The notes: generated by a model from the letters alone, not told the origin. A stretch of 64,000 bases of DNA from Pseudoalteromonas sp. MMG007 (GCF_018100985.1 NZ_JAGJEI010000003.1:239772-303771), one strand, 5' to 3'; positions 44,976 to 54,677 are shown, counted from the stretch's first letter. Program-made: numbers and translations.

Positions 44976-45986
44976 ATGAAAGCATTTGGCTACACCAAAA
45001 ACACTAAAACGCTTACAGCAAGCTCTATACAAGCAATTGAACTTGATACTCCAACCGCTACCGGACACGACCTACTTATTGAAGTAAAAGCTATTTCTGT
45101 AAACCCTGTAGATACAAAAATACGTGCCAATGTAGCGCCAGAGCAAGGCTACAAGGTATTAGGCTGGGACGGCGTAGGTATTGTAAAAGCCGTTGGTGAG
45201 TCGGTATCGTTATTTAATGTGGGGGATCGCGTATTTTACGCTGGCGATTTGTCGCGCCAAGGCAGTAATGCGCAATTTCAATTAGTTGATGAACGTATTG
45301 TAGGGCGCGCACCTAAAACATTAACCGACGCACAAGCCGCAGCGCTGCCACTAACCAGCATTACCGCCTACGAAATGCTGTTTGATCGCCTGCAAGTGCC
45401 TAAAAATAAGCAAAATACTCAGCAATCTATTTTAGTTATTGGCGCCGCTGGTGGCGTTGGCTCTATTTTAGTACAGCTTGCTAAGCAGCTTACTGGGCTA
45501 AACGTAGTAGGTACGGCATCACGCGAGCAAAGCGTAACCTGGCTTAAAGAGTTAGGAGCCAATCATGTGCTCGATCATTCTAAAAACTTAAACGAGCAGC
45601 GCAAAGAACTGGGTTTAGCTGAGTTTGACTACGTTATTGGCTTAACCCATACCGACCAATACCAAGACCAAATAGTGGAATGCATTAAACCCCAAGGTAA
45701 ATTTGCGCTAATAGACGACCCTGCATCGTTCGATATTTTAAAATTTAAGCGTAAGTGTATATCGGTGCATTGGGAGTTTATGTTTACCCGCTCACTATTT
45801 ACTACAGCCGATATAACAGCGCAGCACACCTTACTTAATGAAATTAGCGAGCTGATAGACTCAGGTACACTTAAAACCACGCTTGGGCAAAATTTAGGCC
45901 CAATAAACGCCGCTAATTTATATAAAGCGCACCAAATTTTAGAATCGCACACCTCACGCGGTAAACTTGTTTTAGAAGGCTTTTAA
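44976..45986 (+). CDS. Zinc-independent MDR-family quinone oxidoreductase-like dehydrogenase
   Basis: 336 residues of the medium-chain dehydrogenase superfamily. ISVNPVDTKIRANVAPEQGYKVLGWDGVGIVKAVG is the catalytic domain start. The nucleotide loop is VIGAAGGVGSILVQLAKQL, and RDEANHVLDH-type sequence follows (ELGANHVLDHSKN). The zinc-ligand cysteines of true alcohol dehydrogenases are missing. It resembles the ZADH1/YogA type that reduces enals or quinones with NADPH. Good ribosome site (AGGAACCC). It runs into the next gene with a two-base gap. Confidence 0.88.
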   Translation: MKAFGYTKNTKTLTASSIQAIELDTPTATGHDLLIEVKAISVNPVDTKIRANVAPEQGYKVLGWDGVGIVKAVGESVSLFNVGDRVFYAGDLSRQGSNAQFQLVDERIVGRAPKTLTDAQAAALPLTSITAYEMLFDRLQVPKNKQNTQQSILVIGAAGGVGSILVQLAKQLTGLNVVGTASREQSVTWLKELGANHVLDHSKNLNEQRKELGLAEFDYVIGLTHTDQYQDQIVECIKPQGKFALIDDPASFDILKFKRKCISVHWEFMFTRSLFTTADITAQHTLLNEISELIDSGTLKTTLGQNLGPINAANLYKAHQILESHTSRGKLVLEGF

Positions 45987-45988
45987 AC

Positions 45989-47092
45989 ATGAATCAGATT
46001 AAAAAAATACTTTTAGCAGCAGCCTGTAGCACCGCGTTTTTAAGCAGCAGTGTGTTTGCGAATACCCAAAATACTAACACCAATTTAAACACAGTCGCCA
46101 CATTCGACGCCCAGCACCCACCAGGGAATATTGCTATTACGCCATCAGGTCGTAAGTTTTTATCGGTACATGGTTTTTACGGCCAAAAACAAAAAATTAT
46201 GGAGCTATTAAGCGATGGCACCACCAAGCCCTACCCTAATGAAGAATGGGCATACGCGTATAAAAACGGCAAAGGCTTTTACGATGTACTTGGCATAAAT
46301 GTATCAGCCGATGGCGTGTTATGGATGCTTGATACATCAGGCCCTGATCATGCTGGGCGTTTAGTCGGTTGGGATACCAACAAAGAGCAGCTGCATAAAA
46401 TAATTTACTTAGCTAAACCCACCATTACCGACACCTCTTTTTTAAATGATTTAGTCATCGATAATAAACACGGTGTTGTATACATTGCCGATACCGCACA
46501 AGGCAGCCAAGCCGCTATTATTACCGTAAATTTAAAAACAGGTGAGGCGCGCAGAGTATTACAAAATAGCCCATACACCACAGCCGAAAACATCGACATG
46601 GTCATTGAAGGGCGCACCATGAAACTAGGCGGCCAACCAGCCCGTTTAGGCGTAAACCCAATCACCCTCGATCCGAGCGAACAGTGGCTTTACTTTGGCG
46701 CTATGTCGGGCACGTCGATTTACCGTATTGCCACAAGCGATATTAACAATAAAAGCCTGAGCGCAAGCGCCCTTGAGAGTAAAGTAACGCGTTACGGCAC
46801 TAAACCCATTTCAGATGGCATTATTGTTGATGGCGGCGGCAATGTGTATGTTACCGACATAACTAATGGCGCAATTGGCGTAGTAAAACCAAGCGGTAAA
46901 TACCAGGTATTATTTAAAGACGCTCGCTTGAGCTGGCCAGATGGCTTTAGTTATGGCGCCGATCATAAAATATATTTTACCGTCGATGAGCTACATCGCT
47001 CGCCAGTATTAAATGAAGGTAAAAATGCCAGCCAAGGAAAATTTAGTGTGCTGTCGTTCGACCCATTAGTAAAAGGTAAAGTAGGGCGCTAA
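45989..47092 (+). CDS. Yellow/major-royal-jelly-family secreted beta-propeller
   Basis: 367 residues with a signal peptide (cut near VFANTQ). The propeller blades carry family words: HPPGNIAITPSGRKFLSVHGF, VLGINVSADGVLWMLDTSGPDHAGRLVGWD, FLNDLVIDNKHGVVYIADT, ARLGVNPITLDPSEQWLYFGAMSGTSIYRI and LSWPDGFSYGADHKIYFTVDELHRS. Bacterial MRJP members have no settled function; some resemble lactonases. It sits two bases behind the MDR dehydrogenase and is probably co-transcribed. Confidence 0.85.
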   Translation: MNQIKKILLAAACSTAFLSSSVFANTQNTNTNLNTVATFDAQHPPGNIAITPSGRKFLSVHGFYGQKQKIMELLSDGTTKPYPNEEWAYAYKNGKGFYDVLGINVSADGVLWMLDTSGPDHAGRLVGWDTNKEQLHKIIYLAKPTITDTSFLNDLVIDNKHGVVYIADTAQGSQAAIITVNLKTGEARRVLQNSPYTTAENIDMVIEGRTMKLGGQPARLGVNPITLDPSEQWLYFGAMSGTSIYRIATSDINNKSLSASALESKVTRYGTKPISDGIIVDGGGNVYVTDITNGAIGVVKPSGKYQVLFKDARLSWPDGFSYGADHKIYFTVDELHRSPVLNEGKNASQGKFSVLSFDPLVKGKVGR

Positions 47093-47110
47093 ATACAGCG
47101 TATAAAACAT

Positions 47111-47138
47111 AAGCCACGCACCCGCTGCGTGGCTTTTT
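47111..47138 (+). terminator. Rho-independent terminator after the MRJP gene
   Basis: AAGCCACGCA pairs with TGCGTGGCTT around five bases and ends in T5, 18 bases after the stop. Confidence 0.92.
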
Positions 47139-47304
47139 GGTGCAACTTTTAAGCCCTTTAACTCCAAAATGGTGCTAAGCGCTCAAACGTTATTTTTAGT
47201 GTATTAATAAATATCTGATTTGTATTCATAAAATATTCAATTAACAGTTGGCATAATTCTTTCAAAGTAAATATGTGTTCAGTGAAACTTTCAAGGAAAA
47301 TACC

Positions 47305-47424
47305 ATGGCTAACCTATACCACACCCTTTACCTACTATGGCGTTTAGACATTAGCGTATGGCAGGTAAACGATCCGAGCAATACCCATACAACGTGCGAC
47401 AAAGAGCGAGTTTACAGCCGATAA
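47305..47424 (+). CDS. Possible 39-residue leader peptide
   Basis: ATG 47305 is preceded by AAGGA at a good distance and opens a 39-codon frame (MANLYHTLYLLWRLDIS...). It overlaps a second small frame at 47358. It has no known relatives; the ribosome site is the main support. It lies in the 400-base gap before astB. Confidence 0.3.
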   Translation: MANLYHTLYLLWRLDISVWQVNDPSNTHTTCDKERVYSR

Positions 47425-47474
47425 ATTTCGTATTTATAGGCTTTGCAAGCGCGGCCATTGCATTGTATTGTTAA
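47358..47474 (+). CDS. Possible 38-residue membrane microprotein
   Basis: The frame starting at ATG 47358 overlaps the 39-codon ORF in another frame. It has a basic N-terminal half (MAGKRSEQYPYNVRQR) and a hydrophobic end (INFVFIGFASAAIALYC), the layout of a tail-anchored small protein. It has no ribosome site of its own; it could be translated by coupling with the upstream ORF. Confidence 0.3.
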   Translation: MAGKRSEQYPYNVRQRASLQPINFVFIGFASAAIALYC

Positions 47475-47504
47475 GTTACTAAAAACAATATGATTGGAAC
47501 GTGT

Positions 47505-48851
47505 ATGCACGCCTTAGAAGTAAATTTTGATGGCTTAGTTGGCCCTACTCACAACTATGCGGGTTTATCGTATGGTAATGTTGCCTCGTTAAATAATGCG
47601 GCAAGTTTTTCAAACCCTCAAGAAGCTGTGTTACAGGGCCTTGAAAAAATGAAAGCCATGCACGACAAAGGCCTAACACAAGGTGTGTTTGCCCCCCATG
47701 CACGCCCCGATTTAAACGTACTACGTCGCTTAGGTTTTACCGGTAACGACTCGCAAGTTATTCATAAAGCATTTAAAGCCGACCCTATTTTATTGCGCGC
47801 GTGTTATTCGGCCTCAGCAATGTGGACTGCCAATGCCGCTACTGTGTCACCCTCGCCAGATACCCTCGATGGCAAAGTGCATTTTACCTCAGCTAATTTA
47901 AATAATAAGTTTCATCGCTCACTCGAGCCTGCTACCACTACCCGCTTACTAAAAGCTATGTTTAATAACGATAGCTACTTTGCGCACCACACGCATTTAC
48001 CCGATCAGGGCTTTTTTGGCGACGAAGGCGCGGCTAACCATACCCGACTTTGCGATAGCCACGGCGAGCAAGGGCTAGAAATGTTTGTATTTGGCGCAAG
48101 TGCCTTTAACAGCCAACTACCAAAACCGGCTAAGTTCCCTGCAAGGCAAACACTAGAAGCCTCAGAAGCCATTTGCCGATTACATAATTTAAAAGAATCG
48201 AGCCAAATTTTACTGCAGCAAAACCCAGATGTTATAGATCAAGGCGTGTTTCATAACGATGTAATTGCAGTAGGTAACGCAAACGTATTGCTTTGCCACC
48301 AGCAAGCATTTTTAAACCAACAAGATGCCCTGCAAGAAATTCGCGATGCCTACACCGGCAGCAAGCAGCTATACATAATTGAAGTACCTACCGATAAAGT
48401 AAGCATTAGCGATGCAGTAAGCAGTTACTTATTTAATAGCCAATTAGTAAGCCTAGATGATGGCTCAATGCTATTAGTAGCGCCACAAGAGTGCCAACGT
48501 AATAACGCAGTAAACGCCTACATTGAAGAAATGATTTTAGCGGATAACCCAGTAAACCAAGTGCAGTTTTTTGACCTACGCCAAAGTATGCAAAATGGCG
48601 GCGGCCCTGCCTGCCTACGTTTACGTGTAGCTCTTAACGAGCAAGAACTTGCTGCGGTAAACCCTGAGGTTATTTTAACCGATACTAAATACACTCAGCT
48701 TTGTGACTGGGCAAAGCGTAACTACCGCGATAAGCTAGGTGCAAGCGACTTTGCCGACTCAGCCCTACTTACCGAAAGCTACCAAGCACTAGATGAACTA
48801 ACCCAGCTGCTTAACTTAGGCTCAGTGTACGACTTTCAATTAGAAGGTTAA
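47505..48851 (+). CDS. astB: N-succinylarginine dihydrolase
   Basis: 448 residues from ATG 47505, giving [25 protein letters not shown] as in characterised AstB; the frame extends five codons to 47490. Active-site blocks include [34 protein letters not shown] with the catalytic Glu and His, [12 protein letters not shown], and [13 protein letters not shown] with the catalytic Cys. It removes two ammonia from succinylarginine in the AST arginine-degradation pathway. The other ast genes are not adjacent, unlike enteric astCADBE. Confidence 0.95.
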   Translation: MHALEVNFDGLVGPTHNYAGLSYGNVASLNNAASFSNPQEAVLQGLEKMKAMHDKGLTQGVFAPHARPDLNVLRRLGFTGNDSQVIHKAFKADPILLRACYSASAMWTANAATVSPSPDTLDGKVHFTSANLNNKFHRSLEPATTTRLLKAMFNNDSYFAHHTHLPDQGFFGDEGAANHTRLCDSHGEQGLEMFVFGASAFNSQLPKPAKFPARQTLEASEAICRLHNLKESSQILLQQNPDVIDQGVFHNDVIAVGNANVLLCHQQAFLNQQDALQEIRDAYTGSKQLYIIEVPTDKVSISDAVSSYLFNSQLVSLDDGSMLLVAPQECQRNNAVNAYIEEMILADNPVNQVQFFDLRQSMQNGGGPACLRLRVALNEQELAAVNPEVILTDTKYTQLCDWAKRNYRDKLGASDFADSALLTESYQALDELTQLLNLGSVYDFQLEG

Positions 48852-48878
48852 TACCTCAGCCAACGCAAAGGCTAATAC

Positions 48879-48908
48879 AAAAATAGCGAGCCAAGGCTCG
48901 CTATTTTT
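48879..48908 (+). terminator. Rho-independent terminator after astB
   Basis: AAAAATAGCGAGCC pairs with GGCTCGCTATTTTT around a two-base loop, 27 bases after the stop. Confidence 0.95.
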
Positions 48909-49031
48909 ATTTGTGCTTATTCTAATAGAATTTAAAGGTTTTTATTATACCAATTCGCTTAATTAAGTGATCTATTTTGAGGCTGGAAAAACATGTTGAT
49001 AACTAGGCAAAAAATTCGTTATTTAGTTGTT

Positions 49032-49076
49032 CTCGGCAATTGCTCCTGCATTGCTCTACCTTCTGCATCCATGCAG
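49032..49076 (-). repeat. Repeat R2 copy 2
   Basis: CTCGGCAATTGCTCCTGCAT followed by a TGCATCCATGC box matches the reverse complement of 10025-10070. The rest of 48909-49138 holds no recognised gene. Confidence 0.5.
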
Positions 49077-49138
49077 TCGTAAATGAGAGTTTTTTAACGC
49101 AGGTAACGACACGTTTAGCCCCGCAAAATGATTAAGTA

Positions 49139-49996
49139 TTATTGCGGATTGGTATTAACCGTTATTGCCGATGCCATCGACTCAGATATATGCAGTGTTC
49201 GCTGCGGAAACGGAATACTCAGCCCCGCGCCTTCTATGGCCTCTTTTACGCGTTTATTTAAATCCCACACGGTTTGCCAGTAATCGTCATTTACAGCCCA
49301 AGCACGTAATTGAATGTTTACTGCGCTTTCGCCTATTGAGGTAACCATTACTTTAGGTGCTGGCTCTGCAAGTAATCGGCTTTCTGCTTCGGCGAGTTTT
49401 TTAAGTACATTTAAGCCAACATCAATAGAGTCGGCGTACGAAATCCCCACCACTATATCCATGCGCCTTTTACCGTTACGGGTAAAATTTTTAATGTTGC
49501 CGCCCCACACTTTACCGTTAGGTGATGCGATATAAAGGCCGTCGGTGGTTTTAAAAATGGTCGTAAATAGGTTTATTTCTTTTACTGTGCCAAGCGTGCC
49601 GCTCGCATCTACAAAATCGCCTATTTTAAATGGCCTAAGTATTAATAACATAATGCCTGCGGCAATATTACTTAAGGTGTTTTTAAGCGCCAAGCCAATC
49701 GCTAAACCCGCCGCGCCCATTAGCGCTATTAAGCTTGCCGTATTAACGCCAAAAATATCTAAAATAAACAGCCCAGCAATTATGTAAACTAAATACCCCG
49801 CAATGCTCGATAAAAGCGGCAGTAGCGTTTCGTCTACTTTTTTTAATGGCGACTTAGAGTTTTTAATCGCTTTTTTTACTGAACGCGCAATAAGCGCACT
49901 CGCAACTAAAATAGCCATGGCTAATACCACTTTGTAACCTAAAGTGATGATAGTTTCAGAATGGCTTTGCCAAAACACAATAAGTTTATCTTTCAT
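49139..49996 (-). CDS. mscS: Small-conductance mechanosensitive channel, MscS family
   Basis: 285 residues. Three membrane helices end with the pore helix ALMGAAGLAIGLALKNTLSNIAAGIMLLILRPFKIGD, the conserved gly/ala-ribbed TM3 of MscS. The beta domain follows (VDASGTLGTVKEINLFTTIFKTTDGLYIASPNGKVWGGNIKNFT), and the C-terminal cage ends PFPQRTLHI. It opens on membrane tension during osmotic downshift. Length matches E. coli MscS (286). Confidence 0.95.
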   Translation of the reverse strand: MKDKLIVFWQSHSETIITLGYKVVLAMAILVASALIARSVKKAIKNSKSPLKKVDETLLPLLSSIAGYLVYIIAGLFILDIFGVNTASLIALMGAAGLAIGLALKNTLSNIAAGIMLLILRPFKIGDFVDASGTLGTVKEINLFTTIFKTTDGLYIASPNGKVWGGNIKNFTRNGKRRMDIVVGISYADSIDVGLNVLKKLAEAESRLLAEPAPKVMVTSIGESAVNIQLRAWAVNDDYWQTVWDLNKRVKEAIEGAGLSIPFPQRTLHISESMASAITVNTNPQ

Positions 49997-50277
49997 ACAT
50001 ATTCCAAAAAACGGCTGACACTCAGCACAATTTAAAAATGAGCAAAGCTAAATGCGCCATACCCACAATTTAGCCTTAATGGCTAAAAAACCGCGCGAGT
50101 ATATAGCTATAAATTAGTTATACCTATTGTTTTGTATTAAATTAAAGCATTAAATAAAAGCTATGTTCCTCTAACGTTACTATTCAATTTAGGTTAACCA
50201 CACCCTGTTAGTGTTAGTACAAAAGTTACCGTAAATACTTTCCTCATTTTGAATATGTAAACATAGGAGAAATAGTC

Positions 50278-50958
50278 ATGGCGAACAAAAAAGTAACCCT
50301 TATTACAGGTGCCTCTAGCGGTATTGGCAAAGCAACCGCCAAAACGCTGGTTAACCATGGCCACAAAGTCATACTTACCGCCAGAAGCGAAGACAAATTA
50401 ACAAAATTAGTTAAAGAATTAGGCGAGGATAGCGCACTCAGCGTACCGGCAGATGCAACCAACTTTACCGAGCTTAAAAACGCAGTAACAAAAGGGCTTA
50501 ACAAATTTGGCCGCTTAGACGCTACATTTGCAAACGCAGGTAAAGGGCTAAACACATTAGGAATAGAAAAAGGCGACCCCGACGAATGGGCAACTATGCT
50601 TGATATAAACATAAACGCCCTGCTGTGGAGCGCTAAACTTACCCTCCCCCATTTACGAAAAACCAAAGGCCATTTTATTATAACCAGCTCAGCCACTGGC
50701 CGCAGAGCTGTTAAAGGCTCAATATATGGTGCAAGTAAGTGGTTTACTTATGGCTTTGGCCAAAACCTCGCAGCAGAAATGAGTGAATGGGGCGGGCGCT
50801 GCACCACCATAACCCCAGGTGCTGTAAATACCCCATTTACCGATGAAGCAAGGCCCGACAAATTATACCCACAAGATGTTGCCGACGCCGTACTCTTTGC
50901 ACTTGAAGCAAACCAGCGCAATAACATCAGAGAAATTCACTTAAGGCCAACCTATTAA
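50278..50958 (+). CDS. Short-chain dehydrogenase/reductase, tandem copy 1
   Basis: 226 residues of the classical SDR family: cofactor loop TGASSGIGKAT, structural motif ANAGKG (NAG), catalytic Ser in ITSSATGRRA and YxxxK in YGASK. RSEDKL after strand 2 suggests NADPH preference. It has clear whole-length identity to the copy at 51190. AGGAG precedes ATG. The substrate is unknown. Confidence 0.88.
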   Translation: MANKKVTLITGASSGIGKATAKTLVNHGHKVILTARSEDKLTKLVKELGEDSALSVPADATNFTELKNAVTKGLNKFGRLDATFANAGKGLNTLGIEKGDPDEWATMLDININALLWSAKLTLPHLRKTKGHFIITSSATGRRAVKGSIYGASKWFTYGFGQNLAAEMSEWGGRCTTITPGAVNTPFTDEARPDKLYPQDVADAVLFALEANQRNNIREIHLRPTY

Positions 50959-50959
50959 T

Positions 50960-51090
50960 GGGGCCTGCTGACCTCTCAGAATTAAAATTGGCTCTATCCA
51001 AGAAAGAGTTAATCGCGCTGTGTTTATGCCTATTGCTTAAATACCAAGCACACAGCTGAAAACTCAACCTCAAAAGATAAACAGGCTCCT
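50960..51090. repeat. Repeat R1 copy 3 (short, internally deleted)
   Basis: The left end GGGCCTGCTGACCTCTCAGA aligns with the R1 end and subterminal region at 42676. The right end (CAAGCACACAGCTG, ACTCAACC, AAACAGGCTCC) aligns with the R1 right side. The middle is deleted. It separates the two SDR paralogues. Confidence 0.55.
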
Positions 51091-51189
51091 TTATTCAAGC
51101 CCTGTTAACCCAGTACTGTTACAGTAAACAGCAAATATTGGTTAAACCGTTCTTATCATTTTGAATATGTAAACATAGGAGAAATAATC

Positions 51190-51870
51190 ATGGCGAAAGA
51201 AAAAATAGTCCTCATTACAGGTGCTTCAAGTGGCATAGGTAAAGCAACCGCCAAAACACTGGTTAATAACGGCCACAAAGTAATACTTACAGCCAGAAGC
51301 GAAGACAAATTAACTAAATTAGTACAAGCATTAGGTGAAGATAACGCACTGAGTGTACCCGCAGATGCCACCGACTTTACCGAGCTTGAAAACGTAGTAA
51401 CAAAAGGGCTCGAAAAATTTGGCCGACTAGATGCCGCATTTGCCAATGCAGGTATGGGCGTTTCAACCGCAGGCACCGAAAAAGGCGATCCTGATGAATG
51501 GTCAACCATGATAGACATAAACATTAAAGCTCTGCTGTGGACGGCAAAAGCAACCTTGCCCCATTTACGCCAAAACAAAGGTCATTTTATATTAACCAGC
51601 TCAGCTGCTGGCCGTAAGCCAATTAAAGGCTCTATTTACGGGGCAACTAAATGGTTTGCTTACGGGTTTGGACAAAACTTAGCTGAGGAAATGAGCGAGT
51701 GGAATGGCCGCTGTACCACCATAGCCCCTGGCATGGTAAACACCCCATTCTTTGATGAAGCTAAGCCCGACAAGCTCGACCCACAAGATGTAGCCGACGC
51801 CGTACTATTTGCCATAGAAGCAAACCAGCGCAACAGCGTACGCGAGATTTATTTAATGCCAACTAATTAA
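51190..51870 (+). CDS. Short-chain dehydrogenase/reductase, tandem copy 2
   Basis: 226 residues, the same length as copy 1. Motifs: TGASSGIGKAT, ANAGMG, LTSSAAGRKP, YGATK. About 30 bases before the start codon (TTTGAATATGTAAACATAGG and onward) are identical in both copies, so the duplication included the promoter/leader. Each copy thus has its own start signals. Confidence 0.88.
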   Translation: MAKEKIVLITGASSGIGKATAKTLVNNGHKVILTARSEDKLTKLVQALGEDNALSVPADATDFTELENVVTKGLEKFGRLDAAFANAGMGVSTAGTEKGDPDEWSTMIDINIKALLWTAKATLPHLRQNKGHFILTSSAAGRKPIKGSIYGATKWFAYGFGQNLAEEMSEWNGRCTTIAPGMVNTPFFDEAKPDKLDPQDVADAVLFAIEANQRNSVREIYLMPTN

Positions 51871-51894
51871 CGTTGATTGGTTGAGTTTGAGCTG

Positions 51895-51925
51895 TCAGGT
51901 TTAATGCCAATGGCATTAAACCTGA
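51895..51925. terminator. 15-bp-arm palindrome after SDR copy 2
   Basis: TCAGGTTTAATGCCA, one A, then the exact reverse complement. It lies 25 bases after the SDR stop and before the stop of the converging VOC gene. A short T-rich tail follows; probably a terminator. Confidence 0.6.
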
Positions 51926-51993
51926 TGGTTGTTTGTATTTTGAGGTTAGATTTTAATAGCGTAAAGTTGAACACTGCATAATTAAAGGTCTGA

Positions 51994-52374
51994 TTAGCTG
52001 CGTACTTCGACACGCCAAGGTGGATTAATCCTATTTTCACCCGCCCAATATAGCTTAATTTTATGACCTGACGGATCATGCAGTACGGCCTCTCGCCATA
52101 AATAACTCTGGTCTGTAGGTTCTTGTATAAATACAAAACCTTTAACTTTTAAAGCCTCAACCAGTTCATCTAATTGTTCATGTTCAAAATATATTACCGT
52201 GCCACAATCAAACTCACCTCGATCTAAAGACAATGAGAAAGTTGAATCCCCATCTGGGCATTCAAAGCGAGTATAATGTGGGGTATCTACAATTTGAGTA
52301 AAACCTAAGTCGCGATAAAATTTAGTAGAAATTTCCATGTCTGTAACGGGTAATGTAATTTGATTTAAGTTCAT
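51994..52374 (-). CDS. VOC-superfamily (glyoxalase/bleomycin-resistance fold) protein
   Basis: 126 residues. Paired beta-alpha-beta modules: MNLNQITLPVTDMEISTKFYRDLGFTQIV at the N terminus and AVLHDPSGHKIKLYWAGE at the C terminus. Metal-ligand positions (His/Glu) are only partly kept. Relatives are dioxygenases, isomerases or resistance proteins; the specific function cannot be assigned. Good ribosome site (GGGAAG). Confidence 0.8.
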   Translation of the reverse strand: MNLNQITLPVTDMEISTKFYRDLGFTQIVDTPHYTRFECPDGDSTFSLSLDRGEFDCGTVIYFEHEQLDELVEALKVKGFVFIQEPTDQSYLWREAVLHDPSGHKIKLYWAGENRINPPWRVEVRS

Positions 52375-52606
52375 CTAACTTCCCTGTAAAAATTAAAGGT
52401 GACAAGTTTGTCAGTTGATTATGCACTGCCATGTAATATCTTACTTTTTATACAAACAAAAGCCTAAGGCTTAGCCTATCAAATTGAAAACTATAAATGG
52501 TTAATAGTTTAATGGGTTTTATTATGAATCACTCACTACAATGTATTCTCCATTGGGATATGACGGCTGCCTACCTGACACCATAAGCGCTGCAGTAGCA
52601 AAGCGT

Positions 52607-53137
52607 CTAATCCGATGAGTTACTAAAGCATCGCCACTGTTTTCTGGTTAAGGTGTACCGTTTAACTGTCTTTTTGTGATATTGGCCCAGCTCATACACA
52701 CCAAACCCAAGCTTCTCGATAACACTAATTGATCCCGTATTTTTAGGCTCCACAATCGCAATTATTTCTGAAATATTTAAATTAGTGAAAGCAAACTCTA
52801 AAACTGCACAAACAGCTTCAGTGGCATAGCCTTTATTCCAATGTTCTCTGCCAAGCCTATATCCCAAATTTACGACTAGCTTATCATTATATGCTTCTTT
52901 ATTTAGGCCTGAAAAACCAAGCAACTTGTTATTATTCTTATCAATTACTGCCCAAGGCCCAAAATCATATTCTTTATAGCTTTTTTGACACCATTGGACA
53001 AAATTTGATGTTGCTATTTCATCCATAACACCATTTAAAGAATACAACATAACCTCAGGATCAGATAAAATTAGTGATAAAGGTTTAATATCGTTACTAG
53101 TTAATGGACGAAGCAAAAGCCTTTTAGTTTCTAGCAA
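52607..53137 (-). CDS. GNAT acetyltransferase, RimJ/RimL-like
   Basis: 176 residues with the acetyltransferase_3 pattern: METKRLLLRPLTSND-like opening (LETKRLLLRPLTSNDIKPLS), LGYRLGREHWNKGYATEAVCAVLEFAF containing the acetyl-CoA loop, and IIAIVEPKNTGSISVIEKLGFGVYELG. Such enzymes acetylate protein N termini or small amines. It is a single gene; no substrate inferred. Confidence 0.85.
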   Translation of the reverse strand: MLETKRLLLRPLTSNDIKPLSLILSDPEVMLYSLNGVMDEIATSNFVQWCQKSYKEYDFGPWAVIDKNNNKLLGFSGLNKEAYNDKLVVNLGYRLGREHWNKGYATEAVCAVLEFAFTNLNISEIIAIVEPKNTGSISVIEKLGFGVYELGQYHKKTVKRYTLTRKQWRCFSNSSD

Positions 53138-53248
53138 ATTTACTCAACTCCTTTTAATTAAGATGACACCCACTTTATTTAATCTGGCGGCTCACTTAAT
53201 GCAAAACTTAGGATGGGTGTCTATTTAATTTTATAATGCGCACACTCC

Positions 53249-53291
53249 ATGACTTTTAAACTTGTAACTCGTTATTATTTATAAAAGTCAT
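53249..53291. promoter_or_regulatory. Inverted repeat upstream of the M20 peptidase gene
   Basis: ATGACTTTTA and TAAAAGTCAT form 10-bp exact arms 23 bases apart, about 70 bases upstream of the gene start. A possible operator; no regulator is linked. Confidence 0.35.
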
Positions 53292-53363
53292 AAACTACAC
53301 CTATTGAATACTCTGTATTTTTACTTCATATTAGCTGAACTACTCTCCAATTATTAGGCTGTT

Positions 53364-54677
53364 ATGTCATTTTTAAAATTTAGCCATGCACTTATTCTCA
53401 CCCTTGCGAGTACCTTACCGCTTACAAGCCATGCGGCGCTTGATAAAAACGAGCGTGAAATAGTAAAGCAGGTTGAGCAAAATATTCCTCAAGCGCTTGA
53501 AGAGATAAAACAAGCGGTAAACATTAATAGCGGCTCACTGAATATTGAAGGCGTAAAAAAGGTAGGCGCGCTGGCAAGCGAGCAATTAAAAGCCATTGGT
53601 TTTAAGGTTGAGTGGTTAGATGGCAGCGCATTTAACCGTGCAGGGCATGTACTCGCAACCTATAAGAGTAAAAACCCCGATGCAATAAAAATACTGATGA
53701 TCGGCCATCTTGATACCGTATTTGCCAAACACGATAACTTTACTACTTATAAACAAATTGATGAACACACCGCGAGCGGACCAGGTGTTGCCGATATGAA
53801 AGGCGGTAATACGATAATAATTACCGCGCTTAAAAGCTTACAAGCCCTTAATTTACTTGAAAACGTGAGCATTAAAGTACTGCTTACGGGCGATGAAGAA
53901 AGCAGCGGTCGCCCACTTAGCTTATCTAAACAAGCTATTGTTGATGGCGCAATTTGGGCTGACGTAGCGCTTGGCTATGAAAATGGCGATAACAATATTA
54001 AAACCGCGATGGCAGCGCGCCGTGGTTATACCGGCTGGACGTTAAATGTAACGGCCAATGCTGCACATTCATCGCAAATATTTAGTGACAAAGTGGGCTA
54101 TGGTGCTATTTACGAGGCATCGCGTATTTTAAATGATTTTAGAGAGCAACTTGCCACAGAGCCTAATTTAACTTTTAACCCGGGGCTTATTGTGGGCGGC
54201 ACTGATGCACAGTACGACAGTGCCAACTCGTCGGCCACGGCGTTTGGTAAAAGTAACGTTATTGCGCAAACCGTGCATGTGGCGGGTGATTTACGTGCGC
54301 TTTCGCCAAAGCAGGTAGAGGGCGCTAAAAAAGTGATGCAACAAATAGTGGCTAAAAGCTTAAATGGCAGCCAAGCTGAACTTATTTTTGAAGATGGCTA
54401 CCCACCAATGGGGCTTACCGAGGGCAATAAAAAGCTGCTTGCGCTATATAGCCAAGCAAGCCAAGACTTAGGTTATAACAAAGTGGTGGCTGCAAACCCT
54501 CGTAATGCCGGCGCTGCTGATATTTCGTTTGCTGCAAACCATGTTGATATGGCGCTTGATGGCCTTGGCCTAATGGGCAGTGGCGCGCACACTAAAAACG
54601 AAACCGCTGATTTAACCTCTCTAAATAAAAACACTGCTAAAACAGCGTTACTTATATACAGATTAGGGCAGTTATAA
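53364..54677 (+). CDS. Secreted M20 metallopeptidase (glutamate carboxypeptidase type)
   Basis: 437 residues with a signal peptide (cut near SHAALD). Di-zinc ligands are visible: GHLDT (H115, D117), ADMKGG (D144), the catalytic/ligand pair GDEESS (E178, E179), and the late His in GSGAHTKNE. The dimerisation domain is inserted from about 215 to 330. It resembles carboxypeptidase G2-like enzymes that remove C-terminal glutamate or hydrolyse dipeptides in the periplasm. Confidence 0.9.
   Translation: MSFLKFSHALILTLASTLPLTSHAALDKNEREIVKQVEQNIPQALEEIKQAVNINSGSLNIEGVKKVGALASEQLKAIGFKVEWLDGSAFNRAGHVLATYKSKNPDAIKILMIGHLDTVFAKHDNFTTYKQIDEHTASGPGVADMKGGNTIIITALKSLQALNLLENVSIKVLLTGDEESSGRPLSLSKQAIVDGAIWADVALGYENGDNNIKTAMAARRGYTGWTLNVTANAAHSSQIFSDKVGYGAIYEASRILNDFREQLATEPNLTFNPGLIVGGTDAQYDSANSSATAFGKSNVIAQTVHVAGDLRALSPKQVEGAKKVMQQIVAKSLNGSQAELIFEDGYPPMGLTEGNKKLLALYSQASQDLGYNKVVAANPRNAGAADISFAANHVDMALDGLGLMGSGAHTKNETADLTSLNKNTAKTALLIYRLGQL

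Noticed and set aside
50244..50696. 150-codon minus-strand ORF opposite SDR copy 1, with a similar ORF at 51156-51578
   Set aside because: They resemble each other only because the SDR genes they overlap are duplicates.
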